Positions 1 through 11,556 are shown, counted from the first letter of the stretch. The stretch: DNA of 42,933 nucleotides from Conidiobolus incongruus B7586 (GCA_000697335.1 JNEM01009931.1:1-42933); one strand, 5' to 3'. The notes: generated by a model from the sequence alone, not told the origin. Made by a program: numbers and translations.

Positions 1-157
1 AATAATTATAAAATAATAAGTATTATATATTTAATATAAGGTTTTAGAGATTTTGGTATAAGAGGTTAAAAATGAAGTTAGAGGTTTCATTTTATAATTT
101 TATATTATAATTATATATATTATTTTGATCTGAGTTTTAATATAATATAATCTATAT

Positions 158-575
158 TAAATTTTATTTTTTTAATTTATTTTTAATTAATAACCTTAAT
201 ATAATATAAAAATACTTATTATTTTATATAATAATTATAAAATACATAAAGTTATAAAAACTTTTAATTAATAATAATTAAAAAAATTTACCATATCTAG
301 TAAAATCATTAGATAATAGATTATGTGATTATAATTTCTTTAAGTAATTAAAGAAGCAACTTATAAAAAAATTAATCTAAGTTTTATTTATTTAATTAAC
401 TTTAAATTTCAATCTTTGATAAAGAATTATTTTGTAAATATTAGAAGCTTGCTGAAAATATAGTAAACAGTTCTAAATTATAAAAGAGTGTTGATTTTAT
501 TTTATATAGTTATTTTTATAATTTTCATATTATAATGTCTATTTATTTTCAATATCAAAAAAGTAATATTATTCA
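158..575 (+). mobile_element. Partial fourth copy of the A+T-collapsed TIR transposon (right end only)
   Basis: This stretch aligns with the last 400 or so bases of the fuller copies at 1611-2877 and 17532-18799. Shared landmarks are the run ending 'ataataattataaaata', the 'accatatctagta' block followed by 'tgtgattataatt', and the tail 'aatgt.tatt.attttcaat'. The left two thirds of the element, including its helix-turn-helix coding relic, are not found in the first 157 bases. It is therefore a truncated copy or one whose left end diverged beyond recognition. Confidence 0.55.
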
Positions 576-1610
576 AAACCTAAAATAATATTAGGGTAAA
601 TTTCATAAATAATTATCCCTTTTATATATATTTAATTGATTTTAACAATTGGCTATTCAATTAAACTGGAAACTTTTATATTATATAGAGTTTCTCTATC
701 TTTATATATTTTCATATTCCATTATAAAATATCATAAGAGTTAATAATAAATATCAAAATTGCTATCAATGCACTATAATTTATTTTTACAAAATATAAA
801 AATATTTTAAGATAATTCTCTAAGAATTTTAAAATATTTTATTTAGTTTCAATTTGAACACTATAATAAGGCAGGTTAGCTCAAGTATTATTATGATATG
901 CGTATAATTATAGTTAAACTAGGTAACATATTTATAGTATAACTTGTGATATTTGGGATAAATTCAAATACCAGATTAAATTTAAATAATATTAAAATTT
1001 TCATTCTTATTATCATTTTATATTAAAATTAATATATGAATTTTTGATATCTTTGTATAATATCTAATTAATATTTTTCCAACAAAGAATCAACCAAGCA
1101 AAAATTCAGTTTGATTTATTTAGTTTATTATTATAAAAATTTTTCTACTGAATCTAAATATCTTTAGTTTAGTTTATAATATTTAATTATAATATTAATA
1201 TAACCTAATCTGACAAGGTTATAATGATATTATATATTTTGCTAATAAATAGTATAACTGAAGATATATTAGACTATATCTTGATTTTTTAATTATTTTA
1301 TATCTTTAATATTCTAAATAGATCTGTTAAAACAATAGACAAAATACCAGTGATTTGATTAATATATATTATAAAACAATTAAATTATAAGATAATAATA
1401 AGAACTGCCAGTTTAAAATATTCATTTGTAGAATTTTAAAAAATATATTTATAATATATATATCAGTATAATTAATTATTAATGTATTATTTAAATGGAT
1501 GTTACCTCTTATAATTTTCAAAACTAGTATTAAGCAGTTAATATCTATCATTATTTAAAAAAATTATATAAATATAAAGTTATGATAATATTACCATAGA
1601 ATCAAAAAAA
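573..1610. other. A+T-rich stretch without recognisable gene
   Basis: Nothing gene-like is seen here. Base composition is close to pure A/T with no stretch of raised G+C, and the only open frame (about 60 codons, minus strand, near 1369-1551) has no coding character. Confidence 0.6.
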
Positions 1611-2877
1611 TGGGAAATTTTTTTATTTCTGATTTTTAAAAAATATTATTTATTTTGAAAAAAATATATATAAAACAAATAGGAAAATAAATAGTTTTCA
1701 ATTATATATATATATATAATAATTTTTTTGATTAAAAAATTTATTTTTTAAAATTGATTGTTTAATTTAATCAAGCTTAAACCAAATAATAACCATCAAA
1801 AGTTTTTTATTTTAGTATTAGTAAAACTTAACCATAAACCCTTTAAAATCATTTAATATTTACAAACAGCTATTAGTAATAAAATATTATCTAAATCAAC
1901 AATATATTACTAGGTAGATTACTTTAAAGCTAAAAAAAAAACTACCTAAAACTTGTTAAAATCTAAAAGACTAATTTCAACTATTACTCTTTTAATTGTT
2001 AATAAAGTAAAAAATTATATTGAAAAATACCCTTTTATTTCAACTAAAGAATTATCAAGATATTTTAATATTAGTTATATAAGTATTTTATATATATTAA
2101 AGATTAAATTAAAATTAATTAATAAAAATATAAAATAAATAATATATAATTTAACTAAAGCTTAAAAAAAGCTAGAGTTGCTATTATTAAATAAAACTTA
2201 TTAAGATATAGCTAGAAACCAAAGCTTTTATAGTGAATTATTATAATTAATGAATTTTAAATTCTTTTATATAATCTTTTGTTAAAACATAAATCAAAGT
2301 GTTAGATTAAGTTAAATCAACCTCCTCTATAAATTCCTTTAAATAAATACTTTATTAATAAATAAATGTTAATTGTTGTAATAAATTATAATAGCATATT
2401 CTATTCTTATTTAATTTTTAAAGGAAAATTAATTAATAGTAAACTTTATATTTTTTTTAAATAAAATTATTTTTAATTGGTATTCTTAATATAATTTAAA
2501 AAATCTACTATCTTATATAATAATTATAAAATATATAAATCTAAAGTTGTAAAAAACTTTCTAATTAAAAATAACTGGAAAAAACTACCATATCTAGTAT
2601 ATTCTTTAAATTATAACCTATGTGATTATAATTGTTTTAGGCAATTAAAAAACTAACTTATAAGAAAGAAAATTTTTGCAAAAAAATTTAATTGGTTTGT
2701 AAAACATTAAATTTCAGTCATTAATAAAAAGAACTATTTTTTAGGTGTTAGATCTTTGCCAAAAGTATAGCAAAAAGTTATTAAAAACAAAGGAAATTAT
2801 TAATTCTATATTATATATTTATTTTTACTTTCTATATATTAAAATGTTTATTTTTTTTCAATTGCAAAAAATTCCCA
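1611..2877 (+). mobile_element. Decayed Tc1/mariner-type DNA transposon, copy A
   Basis: A 1.27 kb element whose ends form an inverted repeat (TGGGAAATTTTTT at the left; AAAAAATTCCCA at the right). This is the usual size of a Tc1/mariner unit. A nearly full copy lies inverted at 17532-18799, a third at 33432-34676 and a partial one at 158-575. The best coding relic (about 1953-2138) reads as a helix-turn-helix of the transposase DNA-binding domain (ELSRYFNISYISILYILK). It is followed by frame that stays readable but carries several stops, mostly TAA. At one such codon copy C keeps CAA where copy A has TAA, as C-to-T change would produce. No catalytic DDE/D region could be traced. The superfamily call rests on size, TIRs and the HTH; it is an inference. 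Confidence 0.6.
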
Positions 2878-3609
2878 TTATTTAAATTACAAAGTAGTAG
2901 TTCAAATATCATTAAATATTTTCACAATACAACAAATGAGAACAATAGCATAATTGTTGATGGCAAATGAAAATCATAAGGTCATATACTTATATCATAA
3001 TCTAAGAGTTTTTCAGTTCAATAATTTTTGTAGTTTAAAATTTGAAATAACTAGATATTATTTTCACCTTTTTGTCATAAATATACAGAAATAAATTTTG
3101 ATGCATTATAGTACATTTAATATAAAAAACCTTTTAAAATTTCACGAAAATAAATATCAAAAACCAAATACTTTAATATTTAAATTTTGCAAAATATATC
3201 TATATATTATAGGAGTTATTATTAAGTATTAACTGTTTATTGAAAATACATGACATGAATTAAAAGGCTATGTAGTATTTATCTTGATAATGATCAATAT
3301 GAAATTGATTATACTTAGTTTGATTAAGGTTTTTCGATTTGAAGGAAAATGTCTTCGAAAACTCGGCTATATTGATGTTAGAATACTGGTTTCATGTATA
3401 GTATTGTTCAATAGATAGCCTGAAAAGAGTTATAATTTGGGATCTGGGATTCATGTCAAATAGGAAATCAGGAGAGTTCATTAATAAAATGGTGTTAACG
3501 GATTGAAAAAAACGTAATCAGTTAGCATTAAGTTAGTTTTTCAAATCACAAAATTTAGTTCAATATTTTTTTTGGATACTAAAGTCAACATCCAACGAAG
3601 TAGTGTTTT
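2878..3609. other. Intergenic stretch, possible tail of the kelch pseudogene
   Basis: Mostly A+T. Composition rises at 3290-3480, where a short open frame of 39 codons on the plus strand (from 3299) has no recognised product. On the minus strand this is where the cytoplasmic tail of the kelch pseudogene would lie, but I could not align it convincingly. Confidence 0.4.
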
Positions 3610-3639
3610 AATGGTAACGAATATTCGGTTTTAAAATAT

Positions 3640-4263
3640 ATTTACTAATATATTTAAATATTTCGAACCTAATTACCAAAGAAATTACAGAAGATATTAC
3701 AATAATAGTCATCGTTACCTAGCTGATTTCAATTGGAATTGGGGATATGAGATTGATATTTTTACCTTCATATTAATTAGATTAAAGAATACAATTTATA
3801 GATAATAATAGGGCAAAGAGGTTCTTCATAATCCAAGTTAACTGCCGACAACCCGATACTATTCTGATCTTTCAAATCAACATGATTAATGAAAATATAC
3901 TTTTTCATGAGTATCGAATCATGGTGACCAGTCTCAAAGTAATCTCCAACAAACCTTGGAGGTATACTATTCTTCCATCTCCATTTTCAGTTACCCATAT
4001 TTTGTATTCCAAGTAACAATTCAAATCCATATATTGAATTTTCCAGATCTGTCGGGCTATACACATACAGTTTATGATAATAATAAATAATAGAGAAGGG
4101 AGTTTTAGGTTTTGTTGACTGATTATCTACTTCATTATTTTCAATTGATTGATTACTTTTTTCTTCTACTTAATATTGAATTACAAATCAAGTTAAAAAT
4201 TTATAAAATTCTAGATTAATATCCAAGGAAGATGATTGATTTGTACAACTGGTTGTTTTATAT
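3640..4263 (-). pseudogene. Decayed paralog of the kelch/membrane protein gene
   Basis: The minus-strand reading matches the middle and C-terminal parts of the intact protein encoded at 8387-9952. Matching pieces in order are SSSLDINLEFYKF (intact IFDIDNQKFEYK), HKLYVYS (intact DKIYVYGG), YGFELLLGI (intact GFQPYLGI), KWRWKNSIPP (intact NWRWKKLTP), DSILMKKYIFIN (intact DSILIGKYMILN) and AVNLDYEE (intact AIDLDLEE). The frame carries several stops, for example before KWRWK, and is broken after the last block. A further piece at about 3640-3716 reads MTIIVISSVISLVI, matching the membrane segment TVIIVLSSLLFLAIL. The kelch N-terminal half is missing: similarity ends at the edge of an LTR-like relic (4264-4589), which probably inserted into the copy. 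It is clearly dead and derived from the same family as the intact gene 4 kb away. Confidence 0.8.
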
Positions 4264-4589
4264 TGAAAATCTGGAAAGTAGCACTGCAATACTGATCAAG
4301 TAGATTCGTTAATATGAGCCAAAGGTGGATAGGGAGATATTTCAAGGGGTTTCATTAAAATATCTAGATGTGGGGCTTGGCCCCAATCGAAATGATCACC
4401 AAGCAAATATGTACTCAGTAGTGATTATATAATGTTGTTAGACCTCATGTCAATGTGTTGAAACATTGATTGTAATTGTTTGGAATTTCACATTATATAA
4501 GGATTATGAATGGTACTTGTGTCGGTTATATTCAAAATAATGACAGATGGTTTAAGTTGAATTGCGAACGGACCTCCTGATCAGCGACA
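4264..4589 (-). mobile_element. Solo LTR-like relic, family 2, copy 1
   Basis: A G+C-richer block that is homologous over its whole length to 11557-11890. Shared landmarks are tctggaaagtag near the left end, ggcttggcccc in the middle and the right end ggacctcc.gatc.gcgaca. Read on the minus strand it begins TGTCGC, a start common among Ty3/gypsy-type LTRs. No internal coding region adjoins it, so it is treated as a fossil solo LTR. It sits at the point where the kelch pseudogene breaks off. Confidence 0.5.
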
Positions 4590-4718
4590 ATAAGCAATAT
4601 ATTTCATTTTTCAAGGAATTAGATTATATATATTTTCTAATTTTCTCATCAAACGTTCTGGTTTTACAACAATTATGAATGGATTTTACCAAATATGTCA
4701 ATATTGAATTAAATATAA

Positions 4719-5051
4719 TGTCACGAGCCAGGTGACACCTTTCTACACGAGTATTCTTACATCAACCTAAGGCTAAAGTCATTTCCCCCTCGCATACCAT
4801 CTGCTCCCACTCTATCTTTTAATTGACCGATGATGCAAGTCATCGGAGAATCTCATGAATCACCTTACCCAACCCATTCTATTTAAAATCCGAAATTAGA
4901 GCTATCCTCAGAACGAAGAGTTCGATCTGGGTCCTTCCAGCTATTTGACTTAAACCAGTAAACCCCTATCTCCTTAATACTTACCTGGAATTCCAGAGAT
5001 CTCTCTCTTATATTTAAACTACTCTGGACACGGCTTTCCCAAGACGTGTTA
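4719..5051 (-). mobile_element. Solo LTR-like relic, family 1, copy 1
   Basis: A 333-bp block matched by an equally long block at 26323-26655 in the same orientation, differing at scattered positions only. It is flanked by ATAA on both sides, a perfect 4-bp target duplication. One end begins TGTCACGAG on the plus strand. On the minus strand a TATA-like TTTAAATA followed by AGAGAGAG lies near the start, as in an LTR promoter. No internal retroelement sequence is seen beside it. A fossil, moderately old judging by divergence between the copies. Confidence 0.6.
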
Positions 5052-5055
5052 ATAA

Positions 5056-5785
5056 GTTTGCATTTTAACATGAGTTGGAAAAATCATTTGATGTTATAAT
5101 TGAAATCTAAATTCTGACTTAATCGACAATATACTCATTTCCATAACAAAATTTATATAAGGATATAAAAAATTACCAATATATATCAATTATGATATAA
5201 AATATTTATTAAAACATCTCTGCGAATAAAATTATGATGGAAAATTATGTTATAAAGCTTATGTGAACGAAATTTTGAAGAAAATAAAATATATATTGAT
5301 TCATAATCTAGTAATAAAAGTGATTCTGAATATCATAATGATCATTTGGATAACCGACACTCGAAACTCTGAACCTGGTCCAATGGAATAAACATAATAA
5401 TGAAATAAGGTATTAATAAATATCCTCCCCATTCTATTTCTAATATATATATTCTTTTAATCTCTAAACTTTTCTGAAAAAATTCACAATCATATGATTA
5501 TTTGAATTTAATTTATTTGGTGACAAGATTGAGAATTATTATTTAAAAACTTACATATACAAATTTTTTATGTAACAACAGTTATATAAAAATTTAAATA
5601 AAATTCCTGAAATAACCCTTGATCTTAACTGTTATCCCTCATTTTGGCAACTCTATATTTAAGCTTCATATATAAATATATATATATATATTAGATTATG
5701 AAATAAATTTCATGATAAGTATTTTCGCATAATGATTATATAACTTAGTGATATTGTTGTATTTCAGAATGAACCTCCCATCCTA
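5056..5785. other. Intergenic stretch without recognised gene
   Basis: A+T-rich, with a short better-composed patch at 5340-5390 that could be a remnant of the kelch pseudogene N-terminal half. A minus-strand reading, SIGPGSEFR, faintly resembles the intact PSGPLKSR. This is not strong enough to call. Confidence 0.35.
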
Positions 5786-6096
5786 GTTTGATAATTAAAC
5801 CAATATTATTTCTATTTTAAGCTGGCTTTGTTAGTCTATAATTAAAAGATACTCTTTGTTCTCTTTGTCCTCTTTGTTAGTTTTTTACCAAACCACACAT
5901 CCTTCATTGAATCAACTATTTAAATCCAAAAGTGATAAAGATAGAGAAGAAGATTATTTTTTCTGAATATTCTGCACAATGTCTCAACAGTAAGTTTTAA
6001 GACATACAGTTTCAACATGTTAAAGAGTAAGATTAATAAATAATCTACTAAATCATATTACAAGTACTTTTCTAACAACAATCTTTAATTATAAAA
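5786..6096 (+). repeat. Promoter/first-exon module, copy P (inverted partner at 12593-12900)
   Basis: About 310 bp repeated in opposite orientation at 12593-12900. Read in its sense direction it has CT-rich sequence with repeated CTCTTTG, then a TATA-like TATTTAAAT at 5917-5925. An ATG follows 54 nt later at 5979, and the 11-nt exon ATGTCTCAACA runs directly into a consensus splice donor GTAAGT. The order and spacing match the TATA-to-ATG layout of the intact genes here. The start codon, exon and donor are identical in both copies, and the exon/intron half is better conserved than the promoter half. No continuation of a reading frame could be found downstream in this copy. The parent gene is not recognised; an LTR with an internal donor is the alternative. 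Confidence 0.55.
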
Positions 6097-6707
6097 CTTA
6101 TTATGAATAAATAATATTTAAAATTATTGAATTTGATTTAATTTTATTACTACACCTGATTAAAAATATTTGCATGTTTCAAGTTGAAAAATCTGAAATT
6201 AAAATCCTGAAGAATAACCATCTTTGAATTATCATAATAATGTAGTTTATTTTTGATATAATTATTTTATTAAAAGAAGATAATATAGGTGAATTTTTTA
6301 ATATTTTGTAATTTTATTATTAAGCAATTTGGTTTCAAAATTTCTTTCAGAATTTCTAAATAATTTGAGAGGTACTGAATAATGCCATTAATAATTGTAA
6401 TGCTAAAAGTAAGTAAAATTTATATAATTTATTCAAAAAATAATAACTCTTCTAATAATTCATAGTTATTTAATATATACTAATAAACCATCGATATTAA
6501 ATTAAATGTATATTAATAATTCTGAGATTTTCATTAGAATAGATAAAAAATTATAGATTCGAAATAAAGTCAATCTCAGATAGTAAGTGAATATGATTTT
6601 GGAAATTTCAATAATAGTAAATTTCAATGAACACCTTTTTAAAAATATCAAAACATTATAAAACTCTCGTTTTGCCCTTTGTTTTAATTATAATTGTTTT
6701 TCTAGTG
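6097..6707. other. A+T-rich stretch downstream of module P
   Basis: If module P is a gene start, this would be its introns and small exons. There are acceptor-like (tttctttcag at about 6346-6355; tgtttttctag ending near 6708) and donor-like (gtaagt near 6410) signals. The piece between the first acceptor and the second donor does not stay open, so no exon is called. Confidence 0.35.
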
Positions 6708-7235
6708 TCATGTGCTCGACAATGCTGGAAAGGGTCAAGGTGGTCAATTCACTGACCTCTTGAGTAGAAAGTACGTCCAAGACAAGCCGAATGAGCCGAG
6801 ACGTATACATGGCTAGCTGGGTAGCGAGCATGGTGGATAAGGTTGGGAATAGGTCACTATACAGGGGTCAATGGTGATAAATAGATATAAATTTATTTCA
6901 ACCAAGTTTGGGGAATCAAGTTAATAAACTAAATCAGAATAAATTTGTTTTTAATAATGATTTTATTGATGATTTAGTATTGAACCACAGCTATAGAACC
7001 TAGATTTGACCAAGCATCCAACTAACTTTTTTAGCTCTGGTGATACTCTATGTTCTTTTATTGGAACCTACGAGCTCACAGGTGCATTTATCATTGTGGG
7101 GCTCACAGTATGAATTTCACAGAGGACATGGTTCCCAGCTCGCTCTGTCAGCTATTTTTGGAGAGTGGTTCTCACCAGGCAGGCGTGATCCAATACGTTG
7201 CCAATTAGATAATCTTCACACCTATGTATAATAAT
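6708..7235. other. G+C-richer island, unclassified, possibly a single-copy LTR relic
   Basis: Two blocks (6708-6890 and 7020-7230) are far richer in G+C than their surroundings and are separated by an A+T-rich spacer. The left block starts TGTCATGTGCTCGAC, resembling the TGTC starts of the other LTR-like families in this window. A short reading in it (CHVLDNAGKGQGGQFTDLL, ending at a stop after 36 codons) and the 63-codon open frame at 7040-7231 resemble no family I know. No second copy exists in the window, so repeat, pseudogene and structured RNA remain open. Confidence 0.35.
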
Positions 7236-7536
7236 TTCTATAGATTTCATTTATTTTAAAATCGTCACAAAAAATTTCATAACTTTGCGAATATTATATA
7301 ATGATATATTTTGCTTGAACCTATTTATAAAAATATGTTGTTTCTTAATATAATAAAGTCCAAAGTCTATTTGAAAAAAATTAAGTTCAAATATTTTACC
7401 CAAATTTTTTGAAGATTTAATTTTTGCAAGATACCTGCATACTAAATAGATTTACAATAAAATAATCTATGAATTTATAATTTAAATATATATTTTATTA
7501 TAAAAGATTAATTATTGAATATAATATCAGTAAATT

Positions 7537-7573
<37 letters not shown>

Positions 7574-8386
7574 TTTGAAATTTGAAGTTTTATTGATTCA
7601 AGTATATAATTAATTTACACTGGTATCAAATTTCAAATATATATTTTGGATTTAATGATTACATACAAATCAATTGAATTTGATTTTTTATTTGATTAAA
7701 TTTGGAGATGGGTCATGATTATAGTTGAATATTAGACTCAGATTTTGAATAAGATTATGTATAATATCATTTGAGGTTAAAAATAATTTGATATATAATA
7801 ACGTCTATTTAATTCTATAGTTTAAATTTTATTCTATTATAACATATTTATCCATAATCAGAATATGACTTTAATATAAGCTATATCATTTGAAATGTAT
7901 GACTTAGAATGAAACTATTTGATTTTTGTAGTTAGATTTTAGATATCATAATATGAAATATATAAATTTACATAACTCAAAAATTATTATTTGATATATA
8001 TATATATATATATATATAAAGAAATAGATGGATGAAAAATTGATAAATATATATTATTAAATAAATATATTGTTTAGGAAGATCCTCTAAGTTATATTTT
8101 GAAAAAAATTATATATTCTCATTTAAAGTTTTGAAATAATAAATTCTGAAATATTAATATAGTCTAGAAATAATTAGTTAAAAAGTATTAACGTAATATA
8201 AAATGGCATATCAAATACATCTGGAAATAACATATAATTAATTTTACTTTATAATCAACAATTGTATACTTTTATTAAAAAATAAATAATATTTAATATA
8301 AACGACTATTCAATATTGAAAGTATCTAAATAAAAATTATAAACAGTAAATACTATATAAAATAATTTAGTGCTTGAATTATTATT
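7236..8386. other. A+T-rich intergenic stretch with (AT)n runs
   Basis: No gene seen. Holds uninterrupted AT dinucleotide runs at about 7539-7570 and 7993-8018. It would include the 3' flank of the kelch gene. Confidence 0.6.
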
Positions 8387-9952
8387 TTAAGATTGATCTG
8401 GCTCAATATTAGACCTGGAAAATATTTTAGTTTCAAATTTGATATCAGTATCATATTGAAAACTAGGCATATTTGTAAATAAATAAGTTTGAACAGGTTG
8501 AAATGTATATGATGAGTTGTTTTGTGGATTATTAACTACTCTAACATCTACTGAATGTATTTTCTCAATATTGGGATTTGGATCTGACCAAATATCTTGT
8601 ATATGACGCCTCTTTAAAAATATAAATTTTGATCTCCTTCTCCAACAATATCTAATAATATAGATAAGAATCGCCAGGAATAGTAAAGAACTCAAAACAA
8701 TGATAACAGTGATTGAGACCCATTCTGATTCCCAATCACGCATGTATTGACCTTTATATTGATTAGGTTCAGAATAAACCGATTCTGGAAATTTAATATA
8801 TTCGACAAACTCCTCCAAATCTAAATCAATAGCTATAAATCCAGTCATGGTCCCATAAAATCTATATATGTTGTTTAATATCATATATTTTCCTATCAAA
8901 ATTGAATCAGCATCTGTTTCATTGATGGTTTTATCAGAGGATACTGAGGGTGTAAGTTTCTTCCATCTCCAATTCCAGGTATTAATATCTAGAATGCCCA
9001 AATAAGGTTGGAAACCAATTTTGCCATCATTCATATGAATACCACCATATACATATATTTTATCTTCACGATAAACAGCAGAAAAAGAGTAATGACCTGT
9101 TGACTCTAAAACAACTTGATTGTCTTGATTAAACTGAGTCTCCTTATACTCGAACTTTTGGTTATCAATATCAAATATTAATATCTTTTTAAAATCAATT
9201 AATTCAGGGTTAACAGCAGAAAAAGGAGTTGATAAGGAATAATTAGATGTCCTATATCCGCCAAGAAAAACTAATTTATGATTGTCAATATTAAGCATTT
9301 GGTGTCCAGCAAATGGCCTGAAGTCTTTTGGCAGCAAACGAGACAAATCTGACCACTCGTTAGAAGAGAAATTAAATCGGCAAAAACTTTTAATGATTAC
9401 CGCTGTTTTTTCCTGTCGAAGATATTTAGCACCTCCAAAAACATAAAAAATGTCTCCACTCGGTGAATTTCCTTTTTTCCCGGCATCTATCAAAGCTAAG
9501 CTATAATCGAAATCGGGAAAATTTTCAAAGGATGGTCCAGTTATACTAGAGTATTCTGATAATTTAAGCCTCTCACCAGACATTTCTATTTTAGTAAATC
9601 TATATTTTCTATTAAATTCAAAATCTAAATACCCATATCGAATAGACCCAAGCATATAAGTAATCTTTCTAGATTTAAGAGGTCCAGATGGATTTAAAAA
9701 CTGATAATCAAACATTTGTTTAGAGGGATCCTCGAAATAATGAGGTATTGCTTCTATGCCAAGCAATGATGTTTTTCCATTAATCAAAGGATAATAATTC
9801 AAGGCATGTCCTTTTGAAGCCATATTTGGATTGTAAATCACTAAATTATTATTTAAAATAGTTGCACTTTTAATTGGAACTAGATTGATTGAAGGTCCTG
9901 ACGCCCCATAATTTAAAATAAATAATATATTTATGTTAAAATTTATTTTCAT
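8387..9952 (-). CDS. Kelch-repeat (galactose-oxidase-like) surface protein with one membrane span
   Basis: A 521-residue protein. The start chosen is the first ATG, which is followed at once by a short hydrophobic signal-like segment (KINFNINILFILNYG, residues 2-16). The extracellular part carries kelch-type blades ending in strand-plus-GG motifs: IFYVFGGAK near 168-176, LVFLGGYR near 227-234 and IYVYGGIH near 299-306. A later WNWRWKKL (about 325-332) sits where kelch repeats have their aromatic pair. A single membrane helix (about 412-434, VSITVIIVLSSLLFLAILIYI) is followed by a basic stop-transfer cluster (WRRRSKFIFLKRR) and a cytoplasmic tail of about 75 residues. It is thus a type I surface protein with a beta-propeller outside, of the kind widespread in fungi with no fixed function; ligand and partner are unknown. 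No introns are needed. A decayed paralog lies at 3640-4263 on the same strand. Fold and topology are fairly sure; role is not. Confidence 0.88.
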   Translation of the reverse strand: MKINFNINILFILNYGASGPSINLVPIKSATILNNNLVIYNPNMASKGHALNYYPLINGKTSLLGIEAIPHYFEDPSKQMFDYQFLNPSGPLKSRKITYMLGSIRYGYLDFEFNRKYRFTKIEMSGERLKLSEYSSITGPSFENFPDFDYSLALIDAGKKGNSPSGDIFYVFGGAKYLRQEKTAVIIKSFCRFNFSSNEWSDLSRLLPKDFRPFAGHQMLNIDNHKLVFLGGYRTSNYSLSTPFSAVNPELIDFKKILIFDIDNQKFEYKETQFNQDNQVVLESTGHYSFSAVYREDKIYVYGGIHMNDGKIGFQPYLGILDINTWNWRWKKLTPSVSSDKTINETDADSILIGKYMILNNIYRFYGTMTGFIAIDLDLEEFVEYIKFPESVYSEPNQYKGQYMRDWESEWVSITVIIVLSSLLFLAILIYIIRYCWRRRSKFIFLKRRHIQDIWSDPNPNIEKIHSVDVRVVNNPQNNSSYTFQPVQTYLFTNMPSFQYDTDIKFETKIFSRSNIEPDQS

Positions 9953-9987
9953 TTTAAAGAACAATTGTTAAATTCTAACGGATATTA

Positions 9988-9997
9988 CCTTTATATA
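9988..9997 (-). promoter_or_regulatory. TATA box of the kelch gene
   Basis: TATATAAAGG on the minus strand, 36-45 nt before the start codon. The same spacing recurs before both lipases, with a slightly longer spacing before the methyltransferase. Confidence 0.55.
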
Positions 9998-11552
9998 CTG
10001 ATTTGTTTGAAATCAAGAAAAACTGGAATTTTTATTATTCAGGTTGGAGCAAAATTAATTTTATATGAGTAAACAGGTATTGATGAGAGAATTTAAATAA
10101 TTAAAAAATATCATTTATAATTCGTAAAAACTGACAGAATATATTTTTCAATATTATTTTAAAATATTGTAATATTTACAGATCAAAACTTTCAAACTAA
10201 ATTGAATAATAATTACTATCCTTGCTATTTTACAGATTGTCAATTTTATTTATTATTATTTTTTGTTTTCTTGCATATCCACCACATCCCCAAATTCCAT
10301 TATTTCATCCAATTATTTAAATGCCCAAAAAATTGCTTATAATAGTTGTAATTTTCCTGAATCAAACCCCTAAAGAATTTGACATGAATAAAACATTAAG
10401 CTCTATGTTATAGCTTTGACATGGATTGTTTTGATTGATTCGGACGAAGATATAATCAATGTCAGTTGTATATATTGAAAATATATTACACTAACTGTAA
10501 TCAAATATATGAGATTCACTTTGTCAAAAGACGGTGTTACACTTTGTGGATATGGACATTAAGTGAAATGATTATATACACAGCTGAATTTCAATTAGAA
10601 ATCTATTATATATTTCAATGTCAACAATAAATATTTAGTAGTAACTAAATATTTGATTGACATTGCCTTGAATTTAAAGATAGCTATATAAAAATTCAAT
10701 GGCTCGAAACATTTGAATGTTTTTATTAATATTTATTTATAAAACACTACTATTAATTTAAAAAACAAATTTACAAAGGTTATATTAAATTGGAATATAT
10801 AGTAAGATTAGTAGAATTAAAGATTTCATTCCTATTATAAAATGAATGGAGATCTTTTATTTTTCCAAGTAAAAAGCCAATGATATTTCAGATAATAATT
10901 AAATATTAAGTTATTTATTAAAATTTCAATTCAAGTGATAAAATTTGTGTGGAACCTTTAAATCTATTAAATATTTCTTGAATAAAATGCTTAAAAAATT
11001 GGATTGGGAGTAGTATGCTAAAAATTTATTTTGAAATGAAACTATTTTCGTACCACATATAATCTAATTTATAAGAATTTTATCATCATGTAATTTTTGT
11101 ATTTCCCGACGTTGTTATTTACAAAGTAACATGAAAAATATCTTTGATATTATATTTTTACCTTAATAATTTATAATTAGAAATCAATTGTACAAAAAAT
11201 TTTTTTGAAGTATCGGCATTTGAACATATTTTAAGATTGCTGGTGAGATCAAAAAGCATCATTGTTAGTCATGGCCCATTTATTTTCAAATTAATTTTTA
11301 CTTCGAATATTAGAGATATTATTAAGATGATAATTCATATAAATTTATAAATTGAAACACATAATATAGTAAAAAGTCAGAAAAATATTATTTCAAATAC
11401 CACCATTCATGATGTATTCTATGTCATTCATGATTTATATTTTATCTATTCATAAGAACAATACATTATAAATTATTTACACTAAAAAGTATATTTTAAA
11501 ACCATTGTCGAAAATTAATTTAAATATGGCATTTTTTAGGAAAATATAATTG
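9998..11552. other. Intergenic stretch upstream of the kelch gene
   Basis: No gene seen. A patch at 10265-10330 (CCACCACATCCCC followed by ATTATTTAAATG) looks like a detached promoter, similar in order to the promoter module at 5786-6096, but no reading frame follows. A long hairpin lies at 10616-10665. Confidence 0.5.
10616..10665. repeat. Long imperfect hairpin
   Basis: CAATGTCAA pairs with TTGACATTG (9 bp), then after a small internal bulge AAATATTTAG pairs with CTAAATATTT (10 bp) around a 6-nt loop TAGTAA. The outer arm holds G and C, which makes chance formation in A+T-rich DNA less likely than for the inner arm. Confidence 0.6.
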
Positions 11553-11556
11553 ATAT

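Noticed and set aside
4975-4990. ATACTTACCTGG, identical to the 5' end of U1 snRNA
   Set aside because: The rest of the block has no U1-like stems, and the complement is simply a consensus splice donor inside a repeated LTR-like unit; the second copy of the repeat does not keep the U1 start.
7040-7231. 63-codon plus-strand frame
   Set aside because: Residue order resembles no domain and the other frames of the same island are equally protein-like; listed only as part of an unclassified island.
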